A stretch of 64,000 nt of DNA from Phoronis australis (lineage: Eukaryota; Phoronida; Phoronidae): assembly GCA_002633005.1 (NCBI GenBank), contig NMRA01000115.1:137996-201995 (forward strand), written 5' to 3'. Positions within the stretch are counted from its first letter, which is position 1, and each line of letters begins with the position of its first letter. Shown here one piece after another: positions 38,401 through 46,535 of this stretch. Under the pieces are notes generated by a model. It saw only the letters and a list, made by a program, of their open reading frames with translations. It searched no databases and was not told the origin of the DNA. A program made the translations under genes and the position numbers.

Positions 38401-41400
38401 TAATGTGCCAAAGATTTTGCCGCACTGTACTTACAGTGAGTAGTCAAAAATTGCCAAAAGTTCAAAGCAAACTGTCCAGATATAATAAGTACATCTCAAT
38501 TACACTTAATCCTTAACTATAATTTTTTGTTTCGTTTCCTGGTGGGTTTTTGCGTGACTTCAGTGACACAAGAGTAATTTCCGTGAACTTACAGTCAATT
38601 GTTTTAACTTCATCCTAAATACCTTGGTCACAACACAGGATTGACTGAAATGTCAAAACCTGGATGAGATGATCAGAAAACACAATGACACATTGATAAA
38701 ATTCTTCTATGAAACATCAAAATACAAATGAACAAAAGAATCAAGTACTGTCACCAACAAAATCTGAATCCACATAAAAGAAAAAATATAATTTAACCGC
38801 ATCAAAATCCAAAGTACTTGAAGACGTGACTTTTTCATCTTTAATGGTTTGGCAGGTGACTCAAAGTCAGTAATAGTCAGATACACTTTGTGCCTGAAAT
38901 TCAATGCACACATAAATTGTACAGTAATGCATCAGTAAAGGACAATGCCTAACATAGCTAGCCCCTTCACTCAAAAGATATTGTCACACTCTAGTTTATT
39001 CATGTTTAAACTGACCACTTTGTCTACTTAATGGACACTTGTAGAGACTGGATGCTGCGCAACATTTCGGTCGGTGATCTCTCTCATCAGACTGGGGATG
39101 AAGCTAATGCAGGCAAGCATTTTTTACTTGGTGAGCGCAGGTTTTGAAAAGAGTGTAGGTAGAGACCAGAACCAACTACGCAAATTTGCCGGCATGCTTT
39201 TTTTGCCTTATACCATGCAATTCTCATGACTTTCCATTCTCGAATATTTCAAGATTTAATGACTGTGGTTGAACACTGAGTTTAATACTGTAAGCTTGCA
39301 ATACAGATCAGCGATGCATAGACAAAAATTAGGTTATCAATTTGATCTGAACGTCCCCACTCATTGCCCTCAGGAAGACCTGTCTGTATTTTACTACAAC
39401 AGAGAAATAATTAAATGAACAGAGCCCTGCAAATTATTTTCATTGATTACATACCTGATGTATACTGCAGAAAACATATTACAGGCGCTAGGCACATACA
39501 GTGGATACTTTGAGTTGGACTGGAGCCAAATCTGGAAAACACACAGAGTAAAGTGGTTGAATTGTTAACCCAGACATCTAACCTAACAGCACGCAAAATT
39601 ATCTTGTGACAGTGATTGTTGACTCTTATTTCAGATGCAGCAACATTAAGCATCTCATACGACAGTATACAAAATGATGCAACAGTGACTGTTGACTTGT
39701 TATCTCCGATGGAGCAATTAATTAACCACCTCATCAGACAGAACATGAAATGATGCAACAATAACTGTTGATTTGTTATCCCAGACAAAGCAACAAAAAA
39801 ATTCATTATAACCATCTCATGAGACCGAACACAAAATGATGCTACAATGACTGTTGACTTGTTATCCCAGATGGAGCAACAAAGCACCTCACGAGACAGA
39901 ACATAAAATGATACCACAGTAACAGTTGACTTGTTATCCCAGACAGAGTAACATTAAGCATCTCATGAGACAGAACATAAAATGATACCACAGTAACAGT
40001 TGACTTGTTATCCCTGACAGAGTAACATTAAGCATCTCATGAGACAGAACATAAAATGATACCACAGTAACAGTTGACTTGTTATCCCAGACAGAGTAAC
40101 ATTAAGCATCTCATCAGACAGAACATGAAATGATGCAACAATAACTGTTGATTTGTTATCCCAGACAAAGCAACAAAAAATTCATTATAACCATCTCATG
40201 AGACCGAACACAAAATGATGCTACAATAACTGTTGACTTGTTATCCCAGATGGAGCAACAAAGCACCTCACGAGACAGAACATAAAATGATACCACAGTA
40301 ACAGTTGACTTGTTATCCCAGACAGAGTAACATTAAGCATCTCATGAGACAGAACATAAAATGATGCAACAAGCAACATCAACCATCTCATCACACTTTA
40401 CATAAAATGATGCGACAGTAACAATTGACTGTTATCCCACACGGAGCAACAAAGCATCGCATCAGACAGAATATAAAATGATGTGACAGTGACGGCTGAT
40501 TTGTTATCCCAGATGGAGCAACATTATGCATCTCCTGAGACAGAACTTAAAATGACGCGACAGTGACTGTTGATTTGTTATCCCATAGGGAGCAACATTT
40601 CGCATCTCATGAGACAGAACACTTAATGATGAACTGGATGCCATAGAGAGTAAAAGTGAAATTTTAATCCAGATAGAGTAGCACAGCTAGCGTCTCATTG
40701 AACACAACACATAAGCAAAATGGGAAACAAAGATTTTCACTGAGGCTGTGAGTATGAGCTGCTTCAGTCCAGTTGTAAACATGAACAGCACCACAACATG
40801 TTGCACAGCATGTTTCAGGTGTCACCTGACAAAATGGACAAGCTGAGCACATTCAACTTAGAGCAATTTTTTGGCCGCATCTTGCGGAAGTTAAAGAAAT
40901 TAAAAATCACATTTGCGTTACTAATGATACTTATTCCAAGAGTCAATTATTCACCTTTCACCTGAAGTGTTGTTTGACCTGTGTCAATTTTCAGAAATAG
41001 GTAGGCCCAGCTATATGTGAAGAATGCAAAGTAGATAAGCAGCAGAAATCTGATAAAACAACTTGCCCGCAAACTTGTGAACAGACAAATTTTCCAGTGG
41101 TATTTTGAACAGTGCGTGGGAATCAACTAGCACTAGGACATGTACTGATTACCTTGAACAAAATGCAAATCTTGCTAGCTTAATTGTATAACCTTTATCC
41201 AGTTTTGTTGACAGGGTCTTTACTGTCTATGTGTCACTTTGATTCAGTTCAACAGAGATAGGGAAACGGAGGTCTAATTAGTTTTAGCACCCATAGCAAA
41301 CCCAGCGAAAACCCGAGTTGGCCTATCAATACTGAAGGGCTTGTCTTGACTTAACAAATTCCGAGGTGGTGTCCTGTCCAGATTGTTTTTATAAACAAGA

Positions 41401-43993
41401 TGATTTTTGTGCAAATTCAGTCATAATTGTTCGTTATGTCTGGTACCCGCTGACCTGACACTTGTGTGAATGCAACCACAAAGTTACGCAGGTTTTTGTC
41501 TATGTCACGCTTATTTTCTGGCAAAAATGGTGCTCATTTGAGGAAGATTTTACTCGGTGAGGACGATCAGATGCAACTATGCTTTGTTATTGAACCTAGT
41601 AGCTCACCCATGCGCTAACCCAGCCTTCAATATAGGGGGAGTGCTCGAATTCCTAACGTTGTGGACCCTTTAGTAACAAAATAGTCGGCAGACTATCAAA
41701 AAAAACAGACGCACCACTGTGAATTGCGCGTTTGTGCTTGTTTAGCGGACTTTTTGTTTCTCACAGGCAGACCTTTTTGCCCACTTCGCCAAATGGGGGG
41801 CTCATTCAAGTCCCCTGAGCCCCCCTGGGTGCGCGCATGTCACCTGATATCATAACTCGACTTTTTGTAAAGTTCATAACATTACACCAAAAATCCAGAC
41901 AATCACCACTGTGTGAAACACTACATCCTTTAGCACAGACAATAGTACCTACAGTAAATAATGTTTTTCAAAATTTTGAAATTTTAACGTCAATCAAAGA
42001 CCTTGCATTTAACTCGACACTAAACATTGCCAAGAGTTCAAAAACTGTTCACGCATTTTTGAAACATTTATCTTACCTCATCAGGTGAAAGATTTAAAGC
42101 CGGAAGTGAACGGTCGTGTTCTCTCACCATAACAGTTTCGTAATGCGAGCTATCTCTAGCTTTCGCACTGAAAATTCAAAACATGTCATTTTAGGGACAC
42201 ATATCTCATGACAACACAACCATACTTGACAACACCTTATGCAAACCGACACTAATTTGGTCAAAAGTAGCAAGCCAGCTATTCCTGTGTATGACAAAAC
42301 ATCAAAACACACCCAGTCAAAATACAAGTTCATGCAACTTTAATGCTGGCAATACATTGATTGCAGTTGATAACATAGAGTAAAAATGAACAAGCGGTTA
42401 GGGCTATATGGTGCTCAATTTATCCGTCGGGCGAACATCAAAAAATTTTTTTTTTGGCCAAGGTTGTGAAGTCATGTATATCGACTATATTTATTTGGAA
42501 ATGGTTTTCATGGAATTTGAACTTACAATTTTGTAAGTCACAGTTCGATGCCTTAGGCCAGTGGAGTCAAACTAGATCCCATTCCATATAGGTGAACAAG
42601 TATTGAAGTATTTTGAGTGTATTTGAGCTATACTAAAGTGAAGGCATCAGTTTGAATATCAACCAATCTGGTACAGCCATGTAAATGAGAAGCACATCTT
42701 GTACACAAAAATGGGTTTTTGTAACAATTCTCTGGACAAAGCTAATAAACTTAGACAGTATGCCTCCAACAACTACTCCACACTCTGCCCAATACCGACT
42801 GTGTCACTTGAACGGTACATTATGAATTGGTATCATTATGATTAACAAAAATACACCAAAACAAATAACTATGAAGTCAATTCATGAATTTGTCACTTTG
42901 GCTTTGGGAGTTTAAGGGATACTTTGCATACCTTCATCAAAACAACTTATAAAATGGCATTAATCCCTCAGCATCAGTATCAATATATGTAACCATGTTC
43001 CATGACCCGAGATCTGAAACTGAAAGTCTATTCGGATGATACAACAACATATGAACAATATTTGATCGAGACGGATGATTTAGAGACATGCAACAGCTTC
43101 CAACGGTGTCCGACTCGAAAGATACACATTAAAGTAACGTGACTTCAATAGTTTAGCAAACGTTAAGCGGCATTTGCGGAAACTCTCCCTTCGACGTTTC
43201 GTAGAAACAAACGAGTCCAACCCCAAACACGTGGACCCGAACTTAATACTTACACATTACAAAGAGTCTCTAAGCGATTCATCGAGTCGATCAATGTTAA
43301 TGAATGCAAAAGAGTTGATATCAACACGATGTGCATTATTCTGACAGCGGAACAAAACAAGAGCCAATCTCGTATCAGATCAGAAAGAAACAACTTGGGC
43401 AAAAACAACGTCTGCAACCGCGCTACCGGAAATCGAAATGCATACTGACACCTAACGTGTTACGACAACACTACCGACCAGAAGTCTGAAGAACGTCACG
43501 TTCTTCAGACGGTGACAATGATGTCCGGCTGTGCATGGCTTAATTGTTCTTGGAAGTGCCCACTTTGGCTAACAGCACAGATGTTTTTCATGAGGGGGCA
43601 ATCAATGCAATGCTAACGTGCCACAGAGATGGGGTAAAATTTTCAATTTTCTGGTGGATACTTATTTGTCTAGTCCGCGTTTTGCACGTGAACTATGCGG
43701 TCTGTCCTTGATCAGTGCTTGAATAAATTTCGAGCTCACAAGGCTGCACTATAATATAATGACTAACGCGATTTTAAAAAGGTGGAAAAGTCGAGCAACC
43801 CCAGCTCACTACTGTGAATCATACATTTCTCCTGCTTCATGGTTTGGTAGGATAGAAATTAAACTCAGCCGACTGGAGGCTTTCGCCGGCGGCCAGGCCT
43901 CTACTACACGTAGTCCCTTGTTTTCCGCCGATTAAAGTAGAGGCACGGCTGTTGATATAAACTTGGCTAGCACTAGCAGTCTTCATTGATTGG

Positions 43994-44027
<34 letters not shown>

Positions 44028-44793
44028 TATCAATTAACGACGGTCCTATAATACACTGAACAGGCGAAAACAGGATTCGTTGACTGAGTCTGAAGTTAAA
44101 ACGTACCAAAACTATGAGTCGCCAACAACAACAGCAGAATCAACAGGAGCAGCAGCTAGCTGGAATCGAGTGGACAAAAACGTGAAGACCACTTTACGAA
44201 AAAGAAACACCTGAAAATGAATTGTGTGTTGCTCCTTTAAGTCGATTCTATCGTTAGCGGGAAAGAATTCTCGGCCAGAGGCAGTCCCGACATATAGAAT
44301 CATCTGGGATTCCGGGTCTCCGAAGTTGGTCAGANTTGATGGATGGATTTATCAATTAACGACGGTCCTATAATACACTGAACAGGCGAAAACAGGATTC
44401 GTTGACTGAGTCTGAAGTTAAAACGTACCAAAACTATGAGTCGCCAACAACAACAGCAGAATCAACAGGAGCAGCAGCTAGCTGGAATCGAGTGGACAAA
44501 AACGTGAAGACCACTTTACGAAAAAGAAACACCTGAAAATGAATTGTGTGTTGCTCCTTTAAGTCGATTCTATCGTTAGCGGGAAAGAATTCTCGGCCAG
44601 AGGCAGTCCCGACATATAGAATCATCTGGGATTCCGGGTCTCCGAAGTTGGTCAGATTTTGGTCATCACTATAGAGTGTCACCCTGATCTCTAACTGCAC
44701 ATCCATAGGCACGGCGGTCGCTACCTCTTTCACTGAGTCTCACCACTGACTGCTCCAAATTATCAATGCTGCGCCGATTGCAAGATACACCAT
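14343..44793 (-). CDS. CATSPERD: CatSper channel auxiliary subunit delta, complete gene of about 23 exons
   Basis: Seen: exons joined by matching phases give about 834 residues (807 with the short C terminus). Order: signal peptide (MVYLAIGAALIIW), cysteine-starting mature N terminus, beta-rich extracellular body, conserved motifs IIPQPWV and SLSNPM, a region with CPPSKNLRV, FGCPLKAYY, EIHGLNTY, EAGC, QNYRSCHD, YIYVFEV and SYCDL, one membrane helix at about residues 760-780, and a basic tail. Known: human CATSPERD (798 residues) shows the same motif order (IPQP, SNP, GCPL, ENYVSCHD, YSYCQL, then a helix). CatSper is the flagellar, pH- and ligand-tuned sperm Ca2+ channel, and delta is one of its single-pass accessory subunits. 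Inferred: delta over epsilon, from the N-terminal alignment. Two frame-keeping micro-exons are tentative, and two exons are duplicated across an assembly N. Confidence 0.88.
15900..16112 (-). CDS. CATSPERD: CATSPERD exon 22: membrane helix
   Basis: Acceptor atgttccag. It encodes SYCDLRTTFAVEIYGATPQ, the membrane helix VFGIATSAMLVIFYIIYLLN and a basic cytoplasmic tail. The donor gtgaga overlaps the end of the frame: unspliced it reads AAG TGA and stops at 15896; spliced to 14427 it regenerates AAG and continues. Confidence 0.9.
17163..17329 (-). CDS. CATSPERD: CATSPERD exon 21: NYRSCHD motif
   Basis: Acceptor tggtgacag, donor gtattt, phase 0 to 2. It encodes NYRSCHDTSVVDTHLYPTQA, then YEILNSNLNNGIKWDEQN and YIYVFEVIALTRDI. 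Human has NYVSCHDPN, YQILGG and FYVFYISIVD. Confidence 0.92.
18984..19170 (-). CDS. CATSPERD: CATSPERD exon 20: EIHG and EAGC motifs
   Basis: Acceptor catttccag, donor gtaagt, phase 2 to 0. It encodes YDGNTFIKELDVDYVIHEIH, then GLNTYKFTMTQKEAGCQQPA and QTWQFML. The aromatic-x-T/S-QxxAGC pattern and the following tryptophan are typical of CatSper single-pass subunits. Confidence 0.92.
19457..19579 (-). CDS. CATSPERD: CATSPERD exon 19: FGCPL motif
   Basis: Acceptor cttttaatag, donor gtaagg, phase 2 to 2. It encodes KHRRQNGEEPSGDIVVSYDR, then ASFGCPLKAYYIDKYIPVID. Human has LGCPLLVYYDTLWKPVVEL. Confidence 0.9.
21215..21271 (-). CDS. CATSPERD: CATSPERD exon 18
   Basis: Acceptor gaattacag, donor gtgagt, 57 bases, phase 2 to 2. 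It encodes PNSDVICQERFDYKYTIL. It fits between exons 17 and 19 without a frame break. Confidence 0.82.
21440..21655 (+). repeat. Three-copy dispersed repeat, copy 2 (CATSPERD intron)
   Basis: Contains ggccttttgaaattgacatg, gtgaaagtagt, ttatggtccagtctaagaag and cccctgtggattttgaat, in the same order as the other copies. Confidence 0.65.
23168..23220 (-). CDS. CATSPERD: CATSPERD exon 17
   Basis: Acceptor tctcttcag, donor gtgatg, phase 0 to 2. It encodes VSSVQARCPPSKNLRVR. A cysteine followed by a short basic strand is conserved in CatSper delta and epsilon. Confidence 0.82.
24472..24556 (-). CDS. CATSPERD: CATSPERD exon 16
   Basis: Acceptor ttgttgttgcag, donor gtgagt, phase 2 to 0. It encodes PHEGGHTQVSIVAVDSGSTF then VCSRSSYI, followed by exon 17 as in human ISCVDIKPLSTLISVGC. 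Confidence 0.8.
24930..25725. repeat. Degenerate tandem repeat in CATSPERD intron
   Basis: About 800 bases in which gtgaaaa(t/c)-ggtcctagtt and acccatagtagtcaatattg recur every 40-60 bases with many changes. An old, decayed satellite. Confidence 0.6.
25873..25895 (-). CDS. CATSPERD: Tentative CATSPERD micro-exon 15
   Basis: A 23-base segment (PQSLHGC plus two bases) with acceptor gcattttag and donor gtgttt converts phase 0 to 2 as required between exons 14 and 16. It has no other support. Confidence 0.25.
26277..26360 (-). CDS. CATSPERD: CATSPERD exon 14: SLSNPM motif
   Basis: Acceptor tttgcttcag, donor gtttgt, 28 codons, phase 0 to 0. It encodes LSLSNPMFSSRSTVKKRQLP then GGLVVSEM; human has VSNPHSLGF. 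Its phase-0 end does not fit the next firm exon, so a small exon must follow. Confidence 0.72.
27452..27571 (-). CDS. CATSPERD: CATSPERD exon 13: IIPQP motif
   Basis: Acceptor tgtttcag, donor gtaggt, 40 codons in phase 0. It encodes FKFFSSNMSSKVYIIDKGES, then ESIIIPQPWVQSGMRLM, matching human TASLIPQPGTSLIPLVM. Confidence 0.88.
28688..28861 (-). CDS. CATSPERD: CATSPERD exon 12
   Basis: Acceptor gacgacag, donor gtaagt, 58 codons in phase 0. It encodes LNASHLIEPNDVITVDGMQM, then SLATSLWLLHKDYSLPML and ANVSMQQQCP. Two N-glycosylation sequons (NAS, NVS) fit an extracellular location. Confidence 0.85.
29513..29752 (+). repeat. Three-copy dispersed repeat, copy 3 (CATSPERD intron)
   Basis: Begins agtcctcatagtgacttaga like copy 1 and ends at ccctgttctgaatagcccat. 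No terminal inverted repeat, poly(A) tail or coding sequence is visible. Confidence 0.7.
30312..30394 (-). CDS. CATSPERD: CATSPERD exon 11
   Basis: Acceptor tttgttgcag, donor gtaggt, phase 1 to 0. It encodes KNGNMIFITSSNRVIFGKDG then IPFTVIV. Confidence 0.83.
30895..30984 (-). CDS. CATSPERD: CATSPERD exon 10
   Basis: Acceptor gcttctgcag, donor gtcagt, phase 1 to 1. It encodes KSLSKVICWNCEDNVFVFNK, then GETVRHFTS, a propeller-like strand pair. Confidence 0.82.
31465..31633 (-). CDS. CATSPERD: CATSPERD exon 9
   Basis: Acceptor tttgtccag, donor gtaaca, phase 0 to 1. It encodes AWFVDYKVDRNLRTPVHRSS, then QPKGFGIFIVASHFLMYSMF, part of the extracellular beta-rich body. Confidence 0.82.
31783..32287. 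mobile_element. Non-autonomous inverted-repeat transposon, 505 bp
   Basis: Perfect 13-base terminal inverted repeats (cagggcttggaat / attccaagccctg) flanked by a six-base target duplication agtaac (31777-31782 and 32288-32293). The interior has GC-rich CCGCGG-type palindromes and no intact transposase. Superfamily uncertain; CAGGG ends occur in hAT-like groups but those make 8-base duplications. Confidence 0.8.
32348..32569. repeat. 44-bp minisatellite, five copies
   Basis: Unit starts ctacagtgtgggtcgctccc and ends aaggtacaacatcatgg. Each unit has the hairpin gtggg-tcgct-cccac. It lies 60 bases past the 505-bp transposon. Confidence 0.92.
33100..33352. repeat. 22-bp degenerate minisatellite
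   Basis: Recurring ccagccactgaatacatttc-type units with single-base changes; it continues into the duplicated region and restarts right after the N at 34383. Confidence 0.85.
33757..33931 (-). CDS. CATSPERD: Second copy of CATSPERD exon 8 (probable haplotype duplicate)
   Basis: Same boundaries as 34820-34994 with three residue changes (Ile for Ser, Thr for Pro, Ser for Gly). It is part of a duplication of about 1.06 kb across the N at 34383. Confidence 0.7.
34196..34375 (-). CDS. CATSPERD: Second copy of CATSPERD exon 6 (probable haplotype duplicate)
   Basis: Same protein as 35257-35436, donor gtaatt instead of gtgatt. It sits just before the single N at 34383. Exon 8 ends in phase 0 but exon 6 needs a phase-1 partner, so both copies cannot be spliced in one open transcript. 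Confidence 0.7.
34383..34383. other. Single N at an allelic contig junction
   Basis: The only ambiguous base for 10 kb on either side except 44335. Sequence before it (about 33325-34382) recurs after it (34384-35443) with scattered substitutions and small indels, so two contig ends from different haplotypes appear to have been abutted. Confidence 0.75.
34820..34994 (-). CDS. CATSPERD: CATSPERD exon 8 (copy next to 5' exons)
   Basis: Acceptor tttataccag, donor gtaagt, phase 2 to 0. It encodes GWSSKFSTVVKALIWQKL, then LVDTSPSTWAHGMAFSLAF and STLFINETS. A near-identical copy is at 33757-33931. Confidence 0.85.
35203..35218 (-). CDS. CATSPERD: Tentative CATSPERD micro-exon 7
   Basis: A 16-base segment behind a good acceptor (atttttcag) with a weak donor (gttttaa). 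It is the only piece I found that converts the phase-1 end of exon 6 to the phase-2 start of exon 8. A small exon of length 1 mod 3 is required here; this exact one is a guess. Confidence 0.25.
35257..35436 (-). CDS. CATSPERD: CATSPERD exon 6 (copy next to 5' exons)
   Basis: Acceptor ctctccag, donor gtgatt, phase 1 to 1. It encodes ITKGVTSLFTKQCCQDNQDK, then VCSVISQMVVAYNESDT and DGGASFRLEKF. Human has GIKHPVTHVSGDNCC and FCVHVSNLVFAYF at the same place. A protein-identical second copy lies at 34196-34375. Confidence 0.88.
35678..35780 (-). CDS. Possible alternative internal first exon of CATSPERD
   Basis: An ATG-started open stretch (MVLMNVHEVHGWTRG, then hydrophobic WIFLIICVYTLLASLTC) ends at a strong gtaagt donor in phase 1. 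This is exactly the phase exon 6 needs, so splicing gives PKGITKGVTS in frame. The main transcript cannot include it between exons 5 and 6 without a start. It may be an alternative promoter exon or a coincidence. Confidence 0.3.
36999..37125 (-). CDS. CATSPERD: CATSPERD exon 5
   Basis: Acceptor tcttgtcttgtag, donor gtgagt, phase 0 to 1. It encodes PPATEAIVTAAQFLGSSLFL then IINGRVYSSHISHSDP, matching human EVTSAHFAGSLLLLVVDQKVY. Confidence 0.85.
37719..37910. other. GC-rich island in CATSPERD intron
   Basis: About 190 bases far richer in G and C than their surroundings (gatatcccccctcccctcca, catgggcccggcctggagca). It looks like an inserted element, but I see no termini. Confidence 0.4.
38818..38893 (-). 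CDS. CATSPERD: CATSPERD exon 4
   Basis: Acceptor gaatttcag, donor gtactt (weak), phase 2 to 0. It encodes HKVYLTITDFESPAKPLKM, which lines up with human GKQVFFTMDNFETSLLPF. Confidence 0.75.
39455..39531 (-). CDS. CATSPERD: CATSPERD exon 3
   Basis: Acceptor gttttccag, donor gtatgt, phase 0 to 2. It encodes IWLQSNSKYPLYVPSACNMF, then SAVYI. The cysteine aligns with human PCEKNIALYLG. Confidence 0.8.
39597..40640. repeat. 74-bp satellite with 380-bp higher-order repeat
   Basis: About 14 units containing gttgacttgttatcccagac and atctcatgagacagaacata, spaced 74 bases (39925, 39999, 40073). A longer block starting tcatcagacagaacatgaaa at 39731 recurs at 40111, a 380-base higher-order period. In a CATSPERD intron. 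Confidence 0.92.
42077..42167 (-). CDS. CATSPERD: CATSPERD exon 2
   Basis: Acceptor ttttcag and donor gtaaga. It encodes AKARDSSHYETVM, then VREHDRSLPALNLSPDE. An internal donor (gtgaga, exon then ending at 42128) is also phase 0 and would skip the last 17 residues. I prefer the longer form because it stays open and has the stronger donor. Confidence 0.6.
43484..43510. repeat. 27-bp near-perfect palindrome
   Basis: Arms gtctgaagaacgt and acgttcttcagac of 13 bases each around a single base. Confidence 0.9.
43984..44028. repeat. (TTGA)n microsatellite
   Basis: About ten TTGA/TGAT units at the left edge of the exact duplication around the N at 44335; after the N only ttgatggatgg remains, so the array may have defeated assembly. 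Confidence 0.9.
44029..44656. repeat. Exact direct duplication of about 306 bp
   Basis: Copies at 44029-44334 and 44351-44656 are identical by eye over their whole length, offset 322 bp, with the N between them. Confidence 0.85.
44335..44335. other. Single N inside an exact direct duplication
   Basis: About 306 bases ending at 44334 (from 44029) are repeated without a difference at 44351-44656. The left copy starts at a (TTGA)n microsatellite. This is the signature of two overlapping contigs joined without merging. Confidence 0.8.
44434..44706 (-). CDS. Unassigned 90-codon ORF in CATSPERD intron 1
   Basis: ATG at 44706, stop TAG at 44434-44436. It begins MDVQLEIRVTLYSDDQ and contains FGDPESQMILYVGTASGREF and DRIDLKEQHTIHFQ, with balanced codon use that looks coding. 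A gtgttt donor-like site follows HFQ. It starts only about 40 bases below the exon 1 donor. I do not recognise it; it may be an unrecognised first exon of another transcript. Its 3' part is repeated identically at 44112-44334 across the N. Confidence 0.35.
   Translation of the reverse strand: MDVQLEIRVTLYSDDQNLTNFGDPESQMILYVGTASGREFFPANDRIDLKEQHTIHFQVFLFRKVVFTFLSTRFQLAAAPVDSAVVVGDS
44744..44793 (-). CDS. CATSPERD: CATSPERD exon 1: signal peptide
   Basis: ATG at 44793-44791 is the first ATG after an in-frame upstream TGA. It encodes MVYLAIGAALIIWSSQ, a short signal peptide, with donor gtgaga, phase 2. The split codon with exon 2 gives cysteine, so the mature start SSQCAKAR resembles human AQLCRSR. 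Confidence 0.75.
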
Positions 44794-46497
44794 TAGCGTC
44801 TTCACGACTTTTAACTTGAGTATGCTATTGGTACAAGTCTGTGTACTTCAATATACAAGAAGTTTTGAACTGACGAACGTGCACAGCTGTATACCGCGTC
44901 CAGCACACAAACGAGCATGCGCATACCGGAAATGGAGAGAGAACTGACAGGAAGCCATCGGATAAGTACATGTAAGAGCATGTGCATATTGTCTTCACTG
45001 GCTTTAGTGAAAAATTCCTACCAGCTTCAAAGTACAGAAAAAGTGTTACCGCACTGCAGAAAAGACACTAGAGAAACAGGGCTTTGCATTCTCTAAAAAT
45101 TGATTCTTGAATTTAAAAATATTAAGATATTTACTGTATGAATTCTATTCACATCGTTTCCAGTCCCGAACTTTAGAAGCCCATTGTGTATGTAACAATG
45201 TTAAAGCTGGCTTCTCACTAACTAAATCTTCCAGCCGTTCCCCCCAAATAGTAAATTCCAACAGCAACGGAGAGGTGGCAAGTTTTGTTTTCATTTTTTT
45301 TATTTTTAATCTGCATGTTTCGTTGTTTTTCTCTTTTATTGTCCCGAATCTTGGTGAAAGACTATCCCTAACACGCCTACATGTATTGTCGGTCTCCAAC
45401 AGTGCACTATACACAATGTTCTCTAATATTCTGTTAACATTAACAGGTGCAATTTTTAAAATGTTAACTGTTTGCACGAAGGATTATCAAGACAAGACTT
45501 ACGATTTTTGTGAATGAATTAAAGTTACACAAACAATAGAAAAATCTAACAGCTCTTTTGCAATTTAATGTTGAATATTCATATCAAATGAAATTTGGTC
45601 CCGTTGTTGATCTTGTTTTTTGTTGCTTTCAATGTACCTTTTAGTTAAATTTTATCAAAAATACACGGTCACCCAATTAATGGCAAATTGGTATTAAGTC
45701 GAAAATAAAATGATACAGGCAATCATAAAACATATATGTTTTTACTGTGGTAGAAACCAATACTTTTGTAGACATTTACAAGAATCCGCAATAGCCATGT
45801 GTTGTTTATTTTGGTACTTAAACAGTAAAAAGTAAATCTTGGACGGGTAGAATCATGGTTATTAAAGAAAATACACAATAACAAAATTCACCGGTTATAC
45901 CTTTTGCGAATAGCCTGTGGAAAACAGCATGTCCTCACAACATCAAAAACATTAGGTTTCAAGCCACCATGCACTCAAGGGCCGATTGTAAGAGTTTGCC
46001 AGGCTTTAATAAGCTTGATCTTATCTGATCATAAATAATAGTAGGTAAAAATCTCTTTAAGCCTAAAATTTTGATAACATAAACTTTGTGATGTCTTTGA
46101 CCTAGTAACTTGTTGAAAAATTCACCTGGTGTCACGCAATAATCAAACTTATCCAGCAGATAATTTTGAAGTTTTATACAACCCAGCCTTGATGTATTGC
46201 TTGTAGTGAGTGGATTACGTATACATGTTTCTAAAGAATGCGCTTTTATTAATAGTAACACACTACGCTAAACTAATTTCCATTTACTATACGTTAGCTA
46301 GAGTTAAAATAACTATTGGAAAATATAGTCAGTAACCGATATAAGAGAATGGCTTTCAATATCAAGGGACATTGATTAAAACAGATACGCTTGTGCATAC
46401 ATGAACATTTTTTTATATTACAAGGATAATCGTTTCAAATAAAATAATTCGTCTTGTTAGAAAGTTTGCTTTGCTATCCCTGACACGATGATGGTGC
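44794..46497. other. Interval between two minus-strand genes
   Basis: 1.7 kb, AT-rich. It holds the 3' UTR of the six-cysteine array gene and the promoter region of CATSPERD. Open stretches at 45107-45517 (+), 45145-45477 (-) and 45959-46261 (-) have no recognisable domain or splice context. Confidence 0.5.
46245..46250 (-). terminator. Candidate poly(A) signal
   Basis: TTTATT on the plus strand (AATAAA on the minus), about 250 bases beyond the stop of the six-cysteine array gene. Confidence 0.4.
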
Positions 46498-46535
46498 TTA
46501 CAGGCGGTGTCCGGATTCGTAGAAGTTCACCCAAT
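46498..46535 (-). CDS. Last coding exon of six-cysteine array gene
   Basis: Acceptor tctttttcag. It encodes DWVNFYESGHRL and a TAA stop at 46498-46500. No anchor or retention signal is visible. Confidence 0.75.

Noticed and set aside
40982-41068. Membrane-helix-like exon candidate (FLLLIYFAFFTYSWAYLFL) in CATSPERD intron 2
   Set aside because: Good acceptor, but its phases (2 in, 1 out) do not fit exons 2 and 3, and the donor is poor.
45107-46261. ORFs of 100-136 codons on both strands
   Set aside because: AT-rich, unspliced, and in the 3' UTR/promoter interval between two genes; no motif seen.
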